Positions 20,823 through 28,436 of a DNA stretch of 64,000 bases are shown piece by piece. The notes under the pieces were generated by a model that was given only the letters and a program-made list of their open reading frames with translations, did no database searches and had not been told where the DNA came from. The stretch is from Candida dubliniensis CD36 (Eukaryota; Ascomycota; Pichiomycetes; Serinales; Debaryomycetaceae): NCBI RefSeq assembly GCF_000026945.1, contig NC_012867.1, forward strand, positions 868,001-932,000. Reading direction: 5' to 3'. Within the stretch, counting starts at the first letter, position 1; every line of letters begins with the position of its first letter. The position numbers were made by a program, and so were the translations under genes.

Positions 20823-21571
20823 TTATCTTCTAAAGAGTAGGTAATAAACCATAAAAACAAAAATTAACCCAGCACCAACGATTGGAATATACTGTCTCAA
20901 CATTGCTTCAAAGTTTATTCTTTGGGCTCTTCGCTTATATTTCAAAGAATCTTGTTTCAAAGAGCTCGATAAGTCACTCATTTTATCCAAAGAATCGCCC
21001 CTATATAATAGATCTTCAATATTCTTTGTCATGACTTTTTTAACATCAATTAAATCGTTATTTAATTTGTCCAAATTAGATTGAGCACGCTGATCTTGAT
21101 AAATTTTCTTTGTTTTTTGTAAAAAATTATCAAAAGAATTAAACCCATATGGTCTGGCTTTATTACTTAAAGCGTCATTACCATGACTATTGAAAAATTC
21201 ATGAGAAATTTCCAGTAAATAAGAAAATGCCAATTTCTTGGGGTAACTCTTGTTACATATACAGATATAAATAATGGAATTGTCAATTAAATAATGGATT
21301 GTGTACAATTCACCCGACTCTATACTAGCCTTTGTTTCTGAATTGGGGGTAATCCTCGAAATCAATATTTTACATTTCTTCTTTTGATCTGTTAAATTTG
21401 GATTATTTTCATCGTCCACTGATCCACATAATGGAAGCGCTGTATTTCATAGTCAGTATAAACATAAGAACACAGTTGTGATAATGGAATTTATAAATCA
21501 AAAAAAAAAAAAGGCACCAATTACTTGATGAACATACCGTCATATCTATAAATCAATGTAGACTCGACCAT
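20823..21571 (-). CDS. SEC22: ER-Golgi R-SNARE Sec22 (two exons)
   Basis: The large frame at 20823-21419 starts mid-domain at MDDENN and lacks the conserved longin N-terminus. Upstream on the same strand, 21571-21538 encodes MVESTLIYRYD plus one base, followed by GTATGT. A branch site TACTGAC (21458-21452) and an AG acceptor (21441-21440) follow. Joining 21571-21538 to 21439-20823 gives YRYDALPLCGSVDDEN, which aligns with Sec22. The product has 216 residues, close to the yeast protein (214): longin domain 1-~125, R-SNARE motif ~130-190 (NIEDLLYRGDSLDKMSDLSS), C-terminal membrane anchor. It mediates fusion of COPI and COPII vesicles between ER and Golgi. Confidence 0.92.
21440..21537 (-). other. 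SEC22 intron (98 nt)
   Basis: Donor GTATGT at 21537-21532, branch-point-like TACTGAC at 21458-21452, acceptor CAG ending at 21440. It interrupts codon 12 after its first base. A T tract of twelve lies in the first half. The splice restores the missing conserved N-terminus. Confidence 0.9.
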
Positions 21572-21928
21572 GGTTTATGAGTTTAGAAACTGTTGGGGTG
21601 GGGGAAGAATTCAATATGAGAATTAAACAACACTGTGTTTTCTTTTTTTTTCTTTCTGGTTTGGTTTGTTTGTCAATCTCCCCCGACCCTTAAACTCTCT
21701 TGCGCACAGTAATTTTTGTCTCACACGAATTTATTAGTAAAAGAAAACGACAGAAGCAGAAGAAGAAAAAAAAATTGCTTCCTCTTCGTCCTCTGTTCTG
21801 AAGACTAATAGATCAATTTATATCTTCTCTCACTTTTTTTTTCTTTGCAAATTATTCAACTTTTAATATTCATTATACATTGAAATTATACCCCCCAGGT
21901 TATACGTACATACTTACATAACTATCAT
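21572..21928. other. Divergent promoter region SEC22 / HAPSTR1-like gene
   Basis: 357 bases with CT-rich and T-rich tracts. No motif that I can name with confidence. Confidence 0.4.
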
Positions 21929-22663
21929 ATGGACCTATCTAACTTATCAAACACTTTGCCTCTTGATAATACCAGAGCAGGGAACACAACCGCTGTGCAT
22001 AGTTCTACTACTACCACTCCCATCCCAAATATAAATCAAGATTTAACCAATCATTTCAAGGATGCTGCCAAATCAGTTGCTTCATTATACAATATTTCGT
22101 TAAACAACACAGTTGATAACAGTGTTAGTAATAGGAATATCAAAACGGAATTTGCTAATGCTGCCAAGGCGGTCGCGTCATTATATAAACTCGGACAATC
22201 ATCACAACTGACCTCATACACAAAAGGGTATCTACAATGTCTTGAAGATTTATTGGCAGTTTTGACAAATAATGAGGATATTGAAGATTGGGTTTTGACG
22301 AGAAGAATCGAATTAATGAATCATGCGGGTAATCCAAGTAGTAAACCACCGTCAAGTGGTGATTCAAGTCAACATTCAGAACCAGATCCCTTTACTATTC
22401 CACATGACTACGAGTTTACTTTCAATCTGGATATAAAACCACCTGTACATTTCAGACCAGGCATACCGCCTATATCGGTGCAGCATAACCTGAAGCAAAG
22501 AGCCTCAATTGGAAATCATCATTCCAGACATAATAAGAAAATACTTAGTTCTGAAGACTCAATAATGATTGACGATAGTGACAACGAGGAGAAAGAAGTT
22601 AAGCTGCAATTATTCCCAAAATATCTCAAGGAAAGCCCTTTGAAGAAGAAAAAAAAGATATAA
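21929..22663 (+). CDS. Uncharacterised protein resembling HAPSTR1/C16orf72
   Basis: The protein has 244 residues. Two near-identical segments lie 32 residues apart: FKDAAKSVASLY at 43-54 and FANAAKAVASLY at 75-86. They are followed by a GYLQCLEDLLAVL helix (100-112) and WVLTRRIEL (121-129). The animal stress-signalling protein HAPSTR1 (C16orf72) has the same arrangement: paired F-x-(D/N)-x-A-x-x-V-x-x-LY segments, then a helix and a basic stretch. Homology is inferred from memory of that protein. The rest is low complexity, with an acidic DSIMIDDSDNEE segment (210-221) like a SUMO-interaction motif and a Lys-rich end that could be a nuclear signal. No function is assigned. Confidence 0.75.
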   Translation: MDLSNLSNTLPLDNTRAGNTTAVHSSTTTTPIPNINQDLTNHFKDAAKSVASLYNISLNNTVDNSVSNRNIKTEFANAAKAVASLYKLGQSSQLTSYTKGYLQCLEDLLAVLTNNEDIEDWVLTRRIELMNHAGNPSSKPPSSGDSSQHSEPDPFTIPHDYEFTFNLDIKPPVHFRPGIPPISVQHNLKQRASIGNHHSRHNKKILSSEDSIMIDDSDNEEKEVKLQLFPKYLKESPLKKKKKI

Positions 22664-23053
22664 ACGAATGAATTAAATTGATGACATTGCTAGATATTTT
22701 TACATTGATGATTATATTTTTGTTTTTGATTGGTTATTTCATTTCTTTCTATTTAGTTTTACTGGTTTGTTTCTTTTCGGGGTTATTTTTAAAATTTGAT
22801 ATCGCTTTTTGGGATGGATCACTAGTTTTTTTTAATGGTTATTTAAGTTTCATTTATAGAGAGTCTTTGTGGTTTTCAAGAGGATTTTCATATACCTTTT
22901 TTTTTTTGTTTGTTTTTTAATTATCGTTATTCTTTTTTAAGAGCATTTTAATAAACGATTACACTAATAATTATCAACTTTCTATCTATTCTTGAATACT
23001 CTTATAATGTGTCTTTTTCTGTTTATTATCACACCGGTATACTTCTATATCAA
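22664..23053. other. Convergent intergenic region before GCD1 stop
   Basis: 390 bases between two stop codons, very T-rich. An ATG frame from 22681 to 22920 (79 codons) is almost entirely Phe, Leu, Ile and Ser because of the T tracts. I do not call it, although a small membrane protein cannot be excluded. Confidence 0.4.
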
Positions 23054-24490
23054 TTAATAGGCAAATAAACCATCCTCGTTTCCCGTGTACTCGTCTTCAA
23101 ACTCGCTCTCATCTTCTTCATCAGTGCTATCGTACTCGTCCGTGTCCTCTTCATCACCGCTGTCATCGCCGTATTGATCGTCTTCGTCTACTAGACCTTC
23201 CAAGGTCAAACACAATAGATTTGAATTCTTGGCTTGGGTATTATGAGCCACTTCGTTCGTGCTTTCCACATTACAATTAGTCAACTTACATTTGCCCTGA
23301 ATCACAACATCATGACCAATAATACAATTTTCCAATGTCACGTCATCCTGGATTTCGACGTTATCCAAAATTAAACACCCTGTAATCTTGTTCTTTTTAC
23401 CAATCTTACAATTCGATCCAATTACACTTCGTTTGACATTAGTTTTCTCTCCTAGTTCGGTATTTTCCCCAACCAAAGAATCATTTCCAACATGTGCCCC
23501 TGGTTGTTTATCCTGCTTATTGGGTGTCTGTTGCGATGCCGATTTTGCAATAGCTTGTTTTTTCATAAAGTATCTATTAGCCTCCATCAATACTGGCAAA
23601 TTGTTACACCTAAAGAAAGTAGCTTGTTTGGGAACAATGAAAAACCCAACACTTGCTTGATGCGATGCATGTTTCCATGATCTTCGAGCCAAGTCACGGA
23701 CAATCTTCATTAATGAACGTTTTTCAAAATATGATTCATTAAATTTATCTTTTTGTTCGTCAAAAACATTGAATATTTGCAGGCACGATCCAAGAAAAAT
23801 CCCACTATTCAACAATTTATTGCTAATGGTCGCAGCAGGATATCTCCAGCACATTTGGGTTCTGATACTTAATGCTTGATGGAATTCAATATCTGCTTGA
23901 GTGTATGCGTCCAAAAATACCGGACTTTCATTACCATTTTCATCAGTGTCACTATAGATAGTATAATTGTGAGGGAAAATTTTCGCCTTTTTATCTTCTA
24001 TATCCAATTGATTCTTATACGCAATCAACAAACCCAAATCTGAATCGTTTCTATTTCTATATGCTTCAATTATCACTTGTGGTGGTAAATTAGTTATCAA
24101 GTCACATGGCAATATTATGAAATTGTTGTTTGCAACTTTATTTTCACGGTACAATTGATACAACTTGTATAATATTAATCCATTATTTTCACAGTTGTAA
24201 GGTATTGTATCAATATTGACATGAGATTCATTTTTGTTGGTGTTGGTCAATTCTTTTTCCTCTTGATATTTTTTTATGCTCTGTTCTAACACACCCGAAG
24301 ATTCGTCCTCTTTCTCAAAAAGCACGATGATCTTTGAAAAATTGGCTTGTAAACACCAATCTAACACATACTGGACCATTGGTTTGTTGGCAATTGGCAA
24401 TAATGGTTTCGGGATTCCTGTAGAACGAACTTGGGAAAAGGGACTCAAGGCTTTCCCCTTCCCGCAAATAATAACTGCGGTAAACTCCAT
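23054..24490 (-). CDS. GCD1: Translation initiation factor eIF2B gamma subunit
   Basis: The protein has 478 residues. The N-terminal nucleotidyltransferase-like domain (1-~300) starts EFTAVIICGKGKALSPFS with STGIPKPLLPIANKPMVQYVLDW, the pattern of eIF2B gamma and epsilon. A left-handed beta-helix (about 335-430) follows with hexapeptide-like repeats (GNDSLVGENTELGEKTNVKRSVIGSN). An acidic tail of roughly 40 residues ends the protein. Gcd1 forms the catalytic subcomplex of eIF2B with Gcd6, exchanging GDP for GTP on eIF2. Length and domains fit gamma rather than epsilon, since no W2/HEAT domain is present. It is divergent from RPT4. Confidence 0.9.
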   Translation of the reverse strand: MEFTAVIICGKGKALSPFSQVRSTGIPKPLLPIANKPMVQYVLDWCLQANFSKIIVLFEKEDESSGVLEQSIKKYQEEKELTNTNKNESHVNIDTIPYNCENNGLILYKLYQLYRENKVANNNFIILPCDLITNLPPQVIIEAYRNRNDSDLGLLIAYKNQLDIEDKKAKIFPHNYTIYSDTDENGNESPVFLDAYTQADIEFHQALSIRTQMCWRYPAATISNKLLNSGIFLGSCLQIFNVFDEQKDKFNESYFEKRSLMKIVRDLARRSWKHASHQASVGFFIVPKQATFFRCNNLPVLMEANRYFMKKQAIAKSASQQTPNKQDKQPGAHVGNDSLVGENTELGEKTNVKRSVIGSNCKIGKKNKITGCLILDNVEIQDDVTLENCIIGHDVVIQGKCKLTNCNVESTNEVAHNTQAKNSNLLCLTLEGLVDEDDQYGDDSGDEEDTDEYDSTDEEDESEFEDEYTGNEDGLFAY

Positions 24491-24802
24491 CTCACTTCAA
24501 AATAGGATGATTCACCGCTCTCTTTGGTGTTTGGGAAAAGAAAAATTTTAGATTGATTTCTCAGATGGATGGAGGTTGGTTAAATTTTGTTTAGTTGAAA
24601 GAAGAATGGAGAGTCGTGTGAGTTTGGACAGGAAAAAAAATTATTCTCAAAACTCAACAGAAGCGATACTTTCAAGTTTTTGCAAACCCTTTTGCCACTC
24701 TTCTGGTGCAAGATCTGCCTTTTTTTTTTTTAACTACATTATTACAGTGCAATTAAGTCTTCATTAGTTCCCCGATAAAACTTTAATTTAATAGTAAACA
24801 TA
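24491..24802. other. Divergent promoter GCD1-RPT4
   Basis: 312 bases. It contains the PACE-like element at 24690-24699, a T run at 24720-24731 and an AAACTTTAA near 24778. No other feature. Confidence 0.5.
24690..24699 (-). promoter_or_regulatory. PACE-like Rpn4 site upstream of RPT4
   Basis: TTTTGCCACT reads AGTGGCAAAA on the minus strand. This matches eight of nine bases of the proteasome-associated control element GGTGGCAAA and shares GGCAAAA with the Candida proteasome motif. It lies about 105 bases before the RPT4 ATG, a typical position. Confidence 0.55.
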
Positions 24803-26092
24803 ATGAGTGCTGATGAAAATGATCCATTATTACAGGCATTAAATGCTGATTCCAATAACAACATCCCAGACGCAGCAAACGCCAATGCTGAGTCGACAAC
24901 AACCAATGCACCAGCAGAACCAATTGATCCAGAAAGAGAAAGAGCGTTATCCAAATTCAAAGATAAATTATTAGAACATAGGAAGTGGGATGCCAGATTG
25001 AAAGATCTTAGATTAAGTATACGAGATTTGGACAAGGATTACGAGAAAACTGAAAATGACATAAAAGCTTTGCAATCAGTGGGTCAGATAATTGGCGAAG
25101 TTTTGAAACAATTGGACGATGAAAGGTTTATTGTAAAAGCTTCATCAGGGCCAAGATATATTGTTGGATGTAGAAACACCATCAAAAAGGAAAATTTAAA
25201 AAATGGTGTTCGTGTTTCATTGGACATGACTACATTGACAATAATGAGAATTTTGCCAAGAGAAGTTGACCCATTGGTTTATAATATGACTACATTTGAA
25301 CCAGGTGAAATTTCATTTAATGGTATTGGTGGGTTGACTGAACAAATCAGAGAATTGCGTGAAGTCATTGAATTACCATTGAAAAACCCAGAATTATTTA
25401 CAAGAGTTGGTATTAAGCCTCCAAAAGGGGTATTGTTGTATGGTCCACCAGGTACTGGTAAAACCTTGTTAGCAAAAGCAGTTGCTGCAACAATTGGGGC
25501 AAATTTCATATTCTCTCCAGCATCAGCGATAGTCGATAAGTATATTGGGGAATCTGCCAGATTGATTAGGGAAATGTTTGCATATGCTAAAGAGCATGAG
25601 CCTTGTATTATATTCATGGATGAAGTCGATGCCATTGGGGGTAGAAGATTCAGTGAAGGTACTTCTGCAGATCGTGAAATTCAAAGAACATTAATGGAAT
25701 TGTTGAATCAAATGGATGGGTTCGACACATTGGGCCAAACAAAAATTATAATGGCAACTAACAGACCTGATACTTTAGATCCAGCATTGTTGAGAGCTGG
25801 TAGATTGGATAGAAAAATTGAAATTGGTTTACCAAATGAAGCTGGAAGATTGGAAATTTTTAAGATTCATACTGCAAAAGTTGCCAAACATGGTGAATTT
25901 GATTTCGAAGCTGCTGTTAAAATGAGTGATGGTTTTAATGGTGCTGATATAAGAAATGTAGTTACTGAGGCTGGGTTTTTCGCAATTAGAGACGATAGAG
26001 ATTACATATTACAGAATGACTTGATGAAAGCAGTTAGGAAAGTTGCTGATGTTAAAAAATTGGAGGGTAAATTGGACTACGAAAAATTGTAG
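24803..26092 (+). CDS. RPT4: 26S proteasome regulatory ATPase Rpt4
   Basis: The protein has 429 residues. A coiled-coil N-terminus (about 45-90) and OB-like domain lead into one AAA+ module: Walker A GPPGTGKT at 214-221, Walker B ending D273-E274, and second-region [24 protein letters not shown] with arginine fingers. The N-terminal sequence ([22 protein letters not shown]) and EGKLDYEKL end identify the Rpt4 (SUG2/CRL13) member among the six Rpts. It unfolds substrates as part of the 19S base ring. It converges with MRPL40 at 79 bases. Confidence 0.95.
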   Translation: MSADENDPLLQALNADSNNNIPDAANANAESTTTNAPAEPIDPERERALSKFKDKLLEHRKWDARLKDLRLSIRDLDKDYEKTENDIKALQSVGQIIGEVLKQLDDERFIVKASSGPRYIVGCRNTIKKENLKNGVRVSLDMTTLTIMRILPREVDPLVYNMTTFEPGEISFNGIGGLTEQIRELREVIELPLKNPELFTRVGIKPPKGVLLYGPPGTGKTLLAKAVAATIGANFIFSPASAIVDKYIGESARLIREMFAYAKEHEPCIIFMDEVDAIGGRRFSEGTSADREIQRTLMELLNQMDGFDTLGQTKIIMATNRPDTLDPALLRAGRLDRKIEIGLPNEAGRLEIFKIHTAKVAKHGEFDFEAAVKMSDGFNGADIRNVVTEAGFFAIRDDRDYILQNDLMKAVRKVADVKKLEGKLDYEKL

Positions 26093-26171
26093 AAGCAGTG
26101 TCGAATAAATCATGTATGTATGTACGGTATATACACTTTTATGTACATGTGCATGTGCGCATGTTAACTAT

Positions 26172-27188
26172 TTACAATGAGCCTTTATTGGAAGACTCCC
26201 CAGCGCTGTTAGTAAGCTCTGAATCCCCTTGACTTTTAGATTTCTCGATTATATCTAATGTTTTTTGAAATTCGCGACTTACAGAATTGGATAAGACATC
26301 CAAATGGTAACGTAATTCAGGACTTTCGATTTTATTCAAATGGTCAGCCATCTTCTTTCCAATAAATTCTTGGATTTCTTCCAGTAACGGTTCGTATTCA
26401 GGTTTGTTTTCAGCCTGGTTTTCTTGGTTTTTAGCAATCCATATCTTTTGTTCAATAGTCAATGGCATTTCTGGACCATTCAATTTGGCAACCTGTAATC
26501 CGCTCAATGTCTTCTTTTTGTACTTTGAGTATGGATTACGCAATTGTGCTAATGCGGCTTTGGGGATTCCTGACTTGGCTATTGAGTTGAATTCAAAAGT
26601 TCTTTCCATTGCAACATTTTCTGGTGTTGACAATGGGCCATCTTCTACAGCCTGAGGTTCTGGCCACGGAAATTCAATATTTTCGTGATACTTAACAAAT
26701 CGTCTAGGCATGAACTTTTTGAATCTGTCATCATAATATCTGTCCCTCAACTCAATATCTTCAGCGACAACATAGGATACATTCCCGTGTTCGTCTTTAT
26801 CTTTACCAACTACTCTCACTTGGTTTCTTGGAATGAAATCGGGGAAGTCAAATACATGTGATGTTTGACCCTCTGGCCAAAAAATTTTTGGAATAAGTTT
26901 CTTTGAGGAGATGTTACTCAAGGACACTGCATCATATTCTGAAGAGTACGACAATACTTCGGCAATTTTACCTTTATGTGGACCAGTTGTGACATAGGCC
27001 AAATCACCTTCCATTATTCCTGCTTCAACATTGGTTTTCTGTTGTGATCGTGGTAGAGTGGTTGGGAAAAAATTCTTGAATGATGGTAAATTAGTGATTT
27101 CTTTATTCTTTTGAAAATGTTTTCTCAAGTTTTCAGGATATTTATTAACATTCCTTTCAAACCTGAAAGTTCTCGTCACCCACGACAT
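26172..27188 (-). CDS. MRPL40: Mitochondrial large-subunit ribosomal protein (uL24m)
   Basis: The protein has 338 residues. A KOW motif lies near 55-85 (IMEGDLAYVTTGPHKGKIAEV), as in uL24. The fungal mitochondrial extension follows, with RDRYYDDRFKKFMPRRFVKYHENIEFPWPEP and a helical tail, as in yeast Mrpl40. The first residues, MSWVTRTFRFER, are basic and may serve in import. It is a component of the 54S mitoribosomal subunit near the exit tunnel. Its promoter region contains an AAAATTTT at 27314-27321. Confidence 0.88.
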   Translation of the reverse strand: MSWVTRTFRFERNVNKYPENLRKHFQKNKEITNLPSFKNFFPTTLPRSQQKTNVEAGIMEGDLAYVTTGPHKGKIAEVLSYSSEYDAVSLSNISSKKLIPKIFWPEGQTSHVFDFPDFIPRNQVRVVGKDKDEHGNVSYVVAEDIELRDRYYDDRFKKFMPRRFVKYHENIEFPWPEPQAVEDGPLSTPENVAMERTFEFNSIAKSGIPKAALAQLRNPYSKYKKKTLSGLQVAKLNGPEMPLTIEQKIWIAKNQENQAENKPEYEPLLEEIQEFIGKKMADHLNKIESPELRYHLDVLSNSVSREFQKTLDIIEKSKSQGDSELTNSAGESSNKGSL

Positions 27189-27530
27189 GATTAATTTAGG
27201 TCTGGTAGTTGAATTCGATGTATTTTATTAAACAAGGTAAAATGCCCAATTGGAATTAAAACAGTGTTGAAAAAAACAAAGACAGAGAGAAAACATTAAA
27301 TTGGGTTTACAAAAAAATTTTCAATTCTAGTGCACAGATATCAAAAATGAAAAATTGTAACATTTTACACGAATTAAATCTTCAAATCATAAACGGAACA
27401 AATATGATTATGGTTATGGAGATTATAACTAATATACAAACAAACATAAAACAAAGGGAAATTAAGAAATAAAACAGTTAATTTTCATTATCAGGTCCAT
27501 GAAAGTGCAATGAACAAAAAATATAATAAA
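27189..27530. other. Intergenic region MRPL40-CDC31
   Basis: 342 bases: MRPL40 promoter and CDC31 3' flank. It contains an AATTTT-type element at 27314-27321, of the kind reported upstream of mitochondrial ribosomal genes in C. albicans. Nothing else recognised. Confidence 0.45.
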
Positions 27531-28220
27531 TTATTCGGTGCAAATTCTAATGAATTCCTCCTCATTGACTAGAAATAATTATAAGGTTAGTATTTTTCAC
27601 ACAAACTATCTGTAGTAATAAAAACCAACACCAGGTTGGATTTATAGAATGCATTACGTACTTTCACCATCCTCATCTAGATCAAATTCATCAATCATGG
27701 CTTGAAGTTCCTCATCACTCAAGTTTTCACCTAAATCTCTGGATATCTTTCTTAGATTTCTGACACTTATTTTCCCTGTTCCATCAATATCAAACAACCT
27801 AAAGGCCCGGCGGATTTCTTCCAATGGATCTCTCTTTATAATCATTTCACCCACTGTTTTATAAAAGTTATCGTAAGTTATTAAATTGGTATCATCTGTG
27901 TCATATTCGTGAATGATGTCTAGGACTTGACGTTTTGTCAAATCAAACCCCAAAGCTCTGAATGCCACTTTTAATTCATGGTAATCCAAACATCCATCCC
28001 CGTTCATATCAAACAATTGAAATGCTTCTCTTATTTCTAGTTTTTGTTCTTCTAATAGTTCTTGCTTGACGATCGAGGAATTCATATTAGAGCTGTTATT
28101 GTTGTTGGTCGATGTATTAGCCGCTGTGGCACTTCCAAATAAGTTTCTTTTATTTGGTGAAACACCATTGTTAGTGCTATTAATGTTGCTGTTGTTGTTC
28201 AACCTACTAAACCCTGACAT
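27531..28220 (-). CDS. CDC31: Centrin Cdc31 (two exons)
   Basis: The large frame 28220-27654 stops in the middle of the fourth EF-hand. A donor GTACGT lies at 27661-27656, a branch site TACTAAC at 27592-27586, and an acceptor TAG ending at 27569. Splicing 28220-27662 to 27568-27531 gives [14 protein letters not shown] and a stop, the conserved centrin end. The product has 198 residues: an Asn/Ser-rich leader of ~50, then four EF-hands with loops at about 71-82, 107-118, 144-155 and 180-191. The second loop ([12 protein letters not shown]) lacks ideal calcium ligands. Centrin builds the spindle pole body half-bridge and joins Sac3-Thp1 in mRNA export. It shares a 216-base divergent promoter with NIP100. 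Confidence 0.93.
27569..27661 (-). other. CDC31 intron (93 nt) near the 3' end
   Basis: GTACGT donor, perfect TACTAAC branch site at 27592-27586, and TTTCTAG acceptor ending at 27569. It splits a codon after its first base (A plus TC gives Ile), inside the last EF-hand. The last coding exon is only 38 bases. Confidence 0.93.
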
Positions 28221-28320
28221 AGATGCAATGGTATTGTATTCGAATATATAGCCAAAATGTATGGGTTTGAGTTTTGTTTTTGTTTCTGTCTTCTTTCAAA
28301 TTCTCTTTTTTTTTTTTTTT

Positions 28321-28340
28321 CTCTCTCTCTCTCTCTCTCT
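28321..28340 (+). repeat. (CT)10 microsatellite after a T tract
   Basis: Ten CT units follow a run of 15 T (28306-28320) in the CDC31-NIP100 divergent promoter, about 100 bases from each start. Confidence 0.9.
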
Positions 28341-28436
28341 CAGCAATAGTTTTTGTTGTTGTTGTTTACTCTACTTTATCGCGTCGCTCTTGATCTGTGA
28401 TTATTAACATATGAACTCCCAGGGACAGCTTTAGCA

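Noticed and set aside
22681..22920. 79-codon hydrophobic frame after the HAPSTR1-like gene
   Set aside because: Composition is explained by T-rich DNA; no charged flanks or family features. A small membrane protein is not excluded.
24777..24786. AAACTTTAA (Wor1-type motif) at RPT4, with similar copies near 14661 and 16363
   Set aside because: The 9-mer is AT-rich and recurs near housekeeping genes, so it has little specificity.
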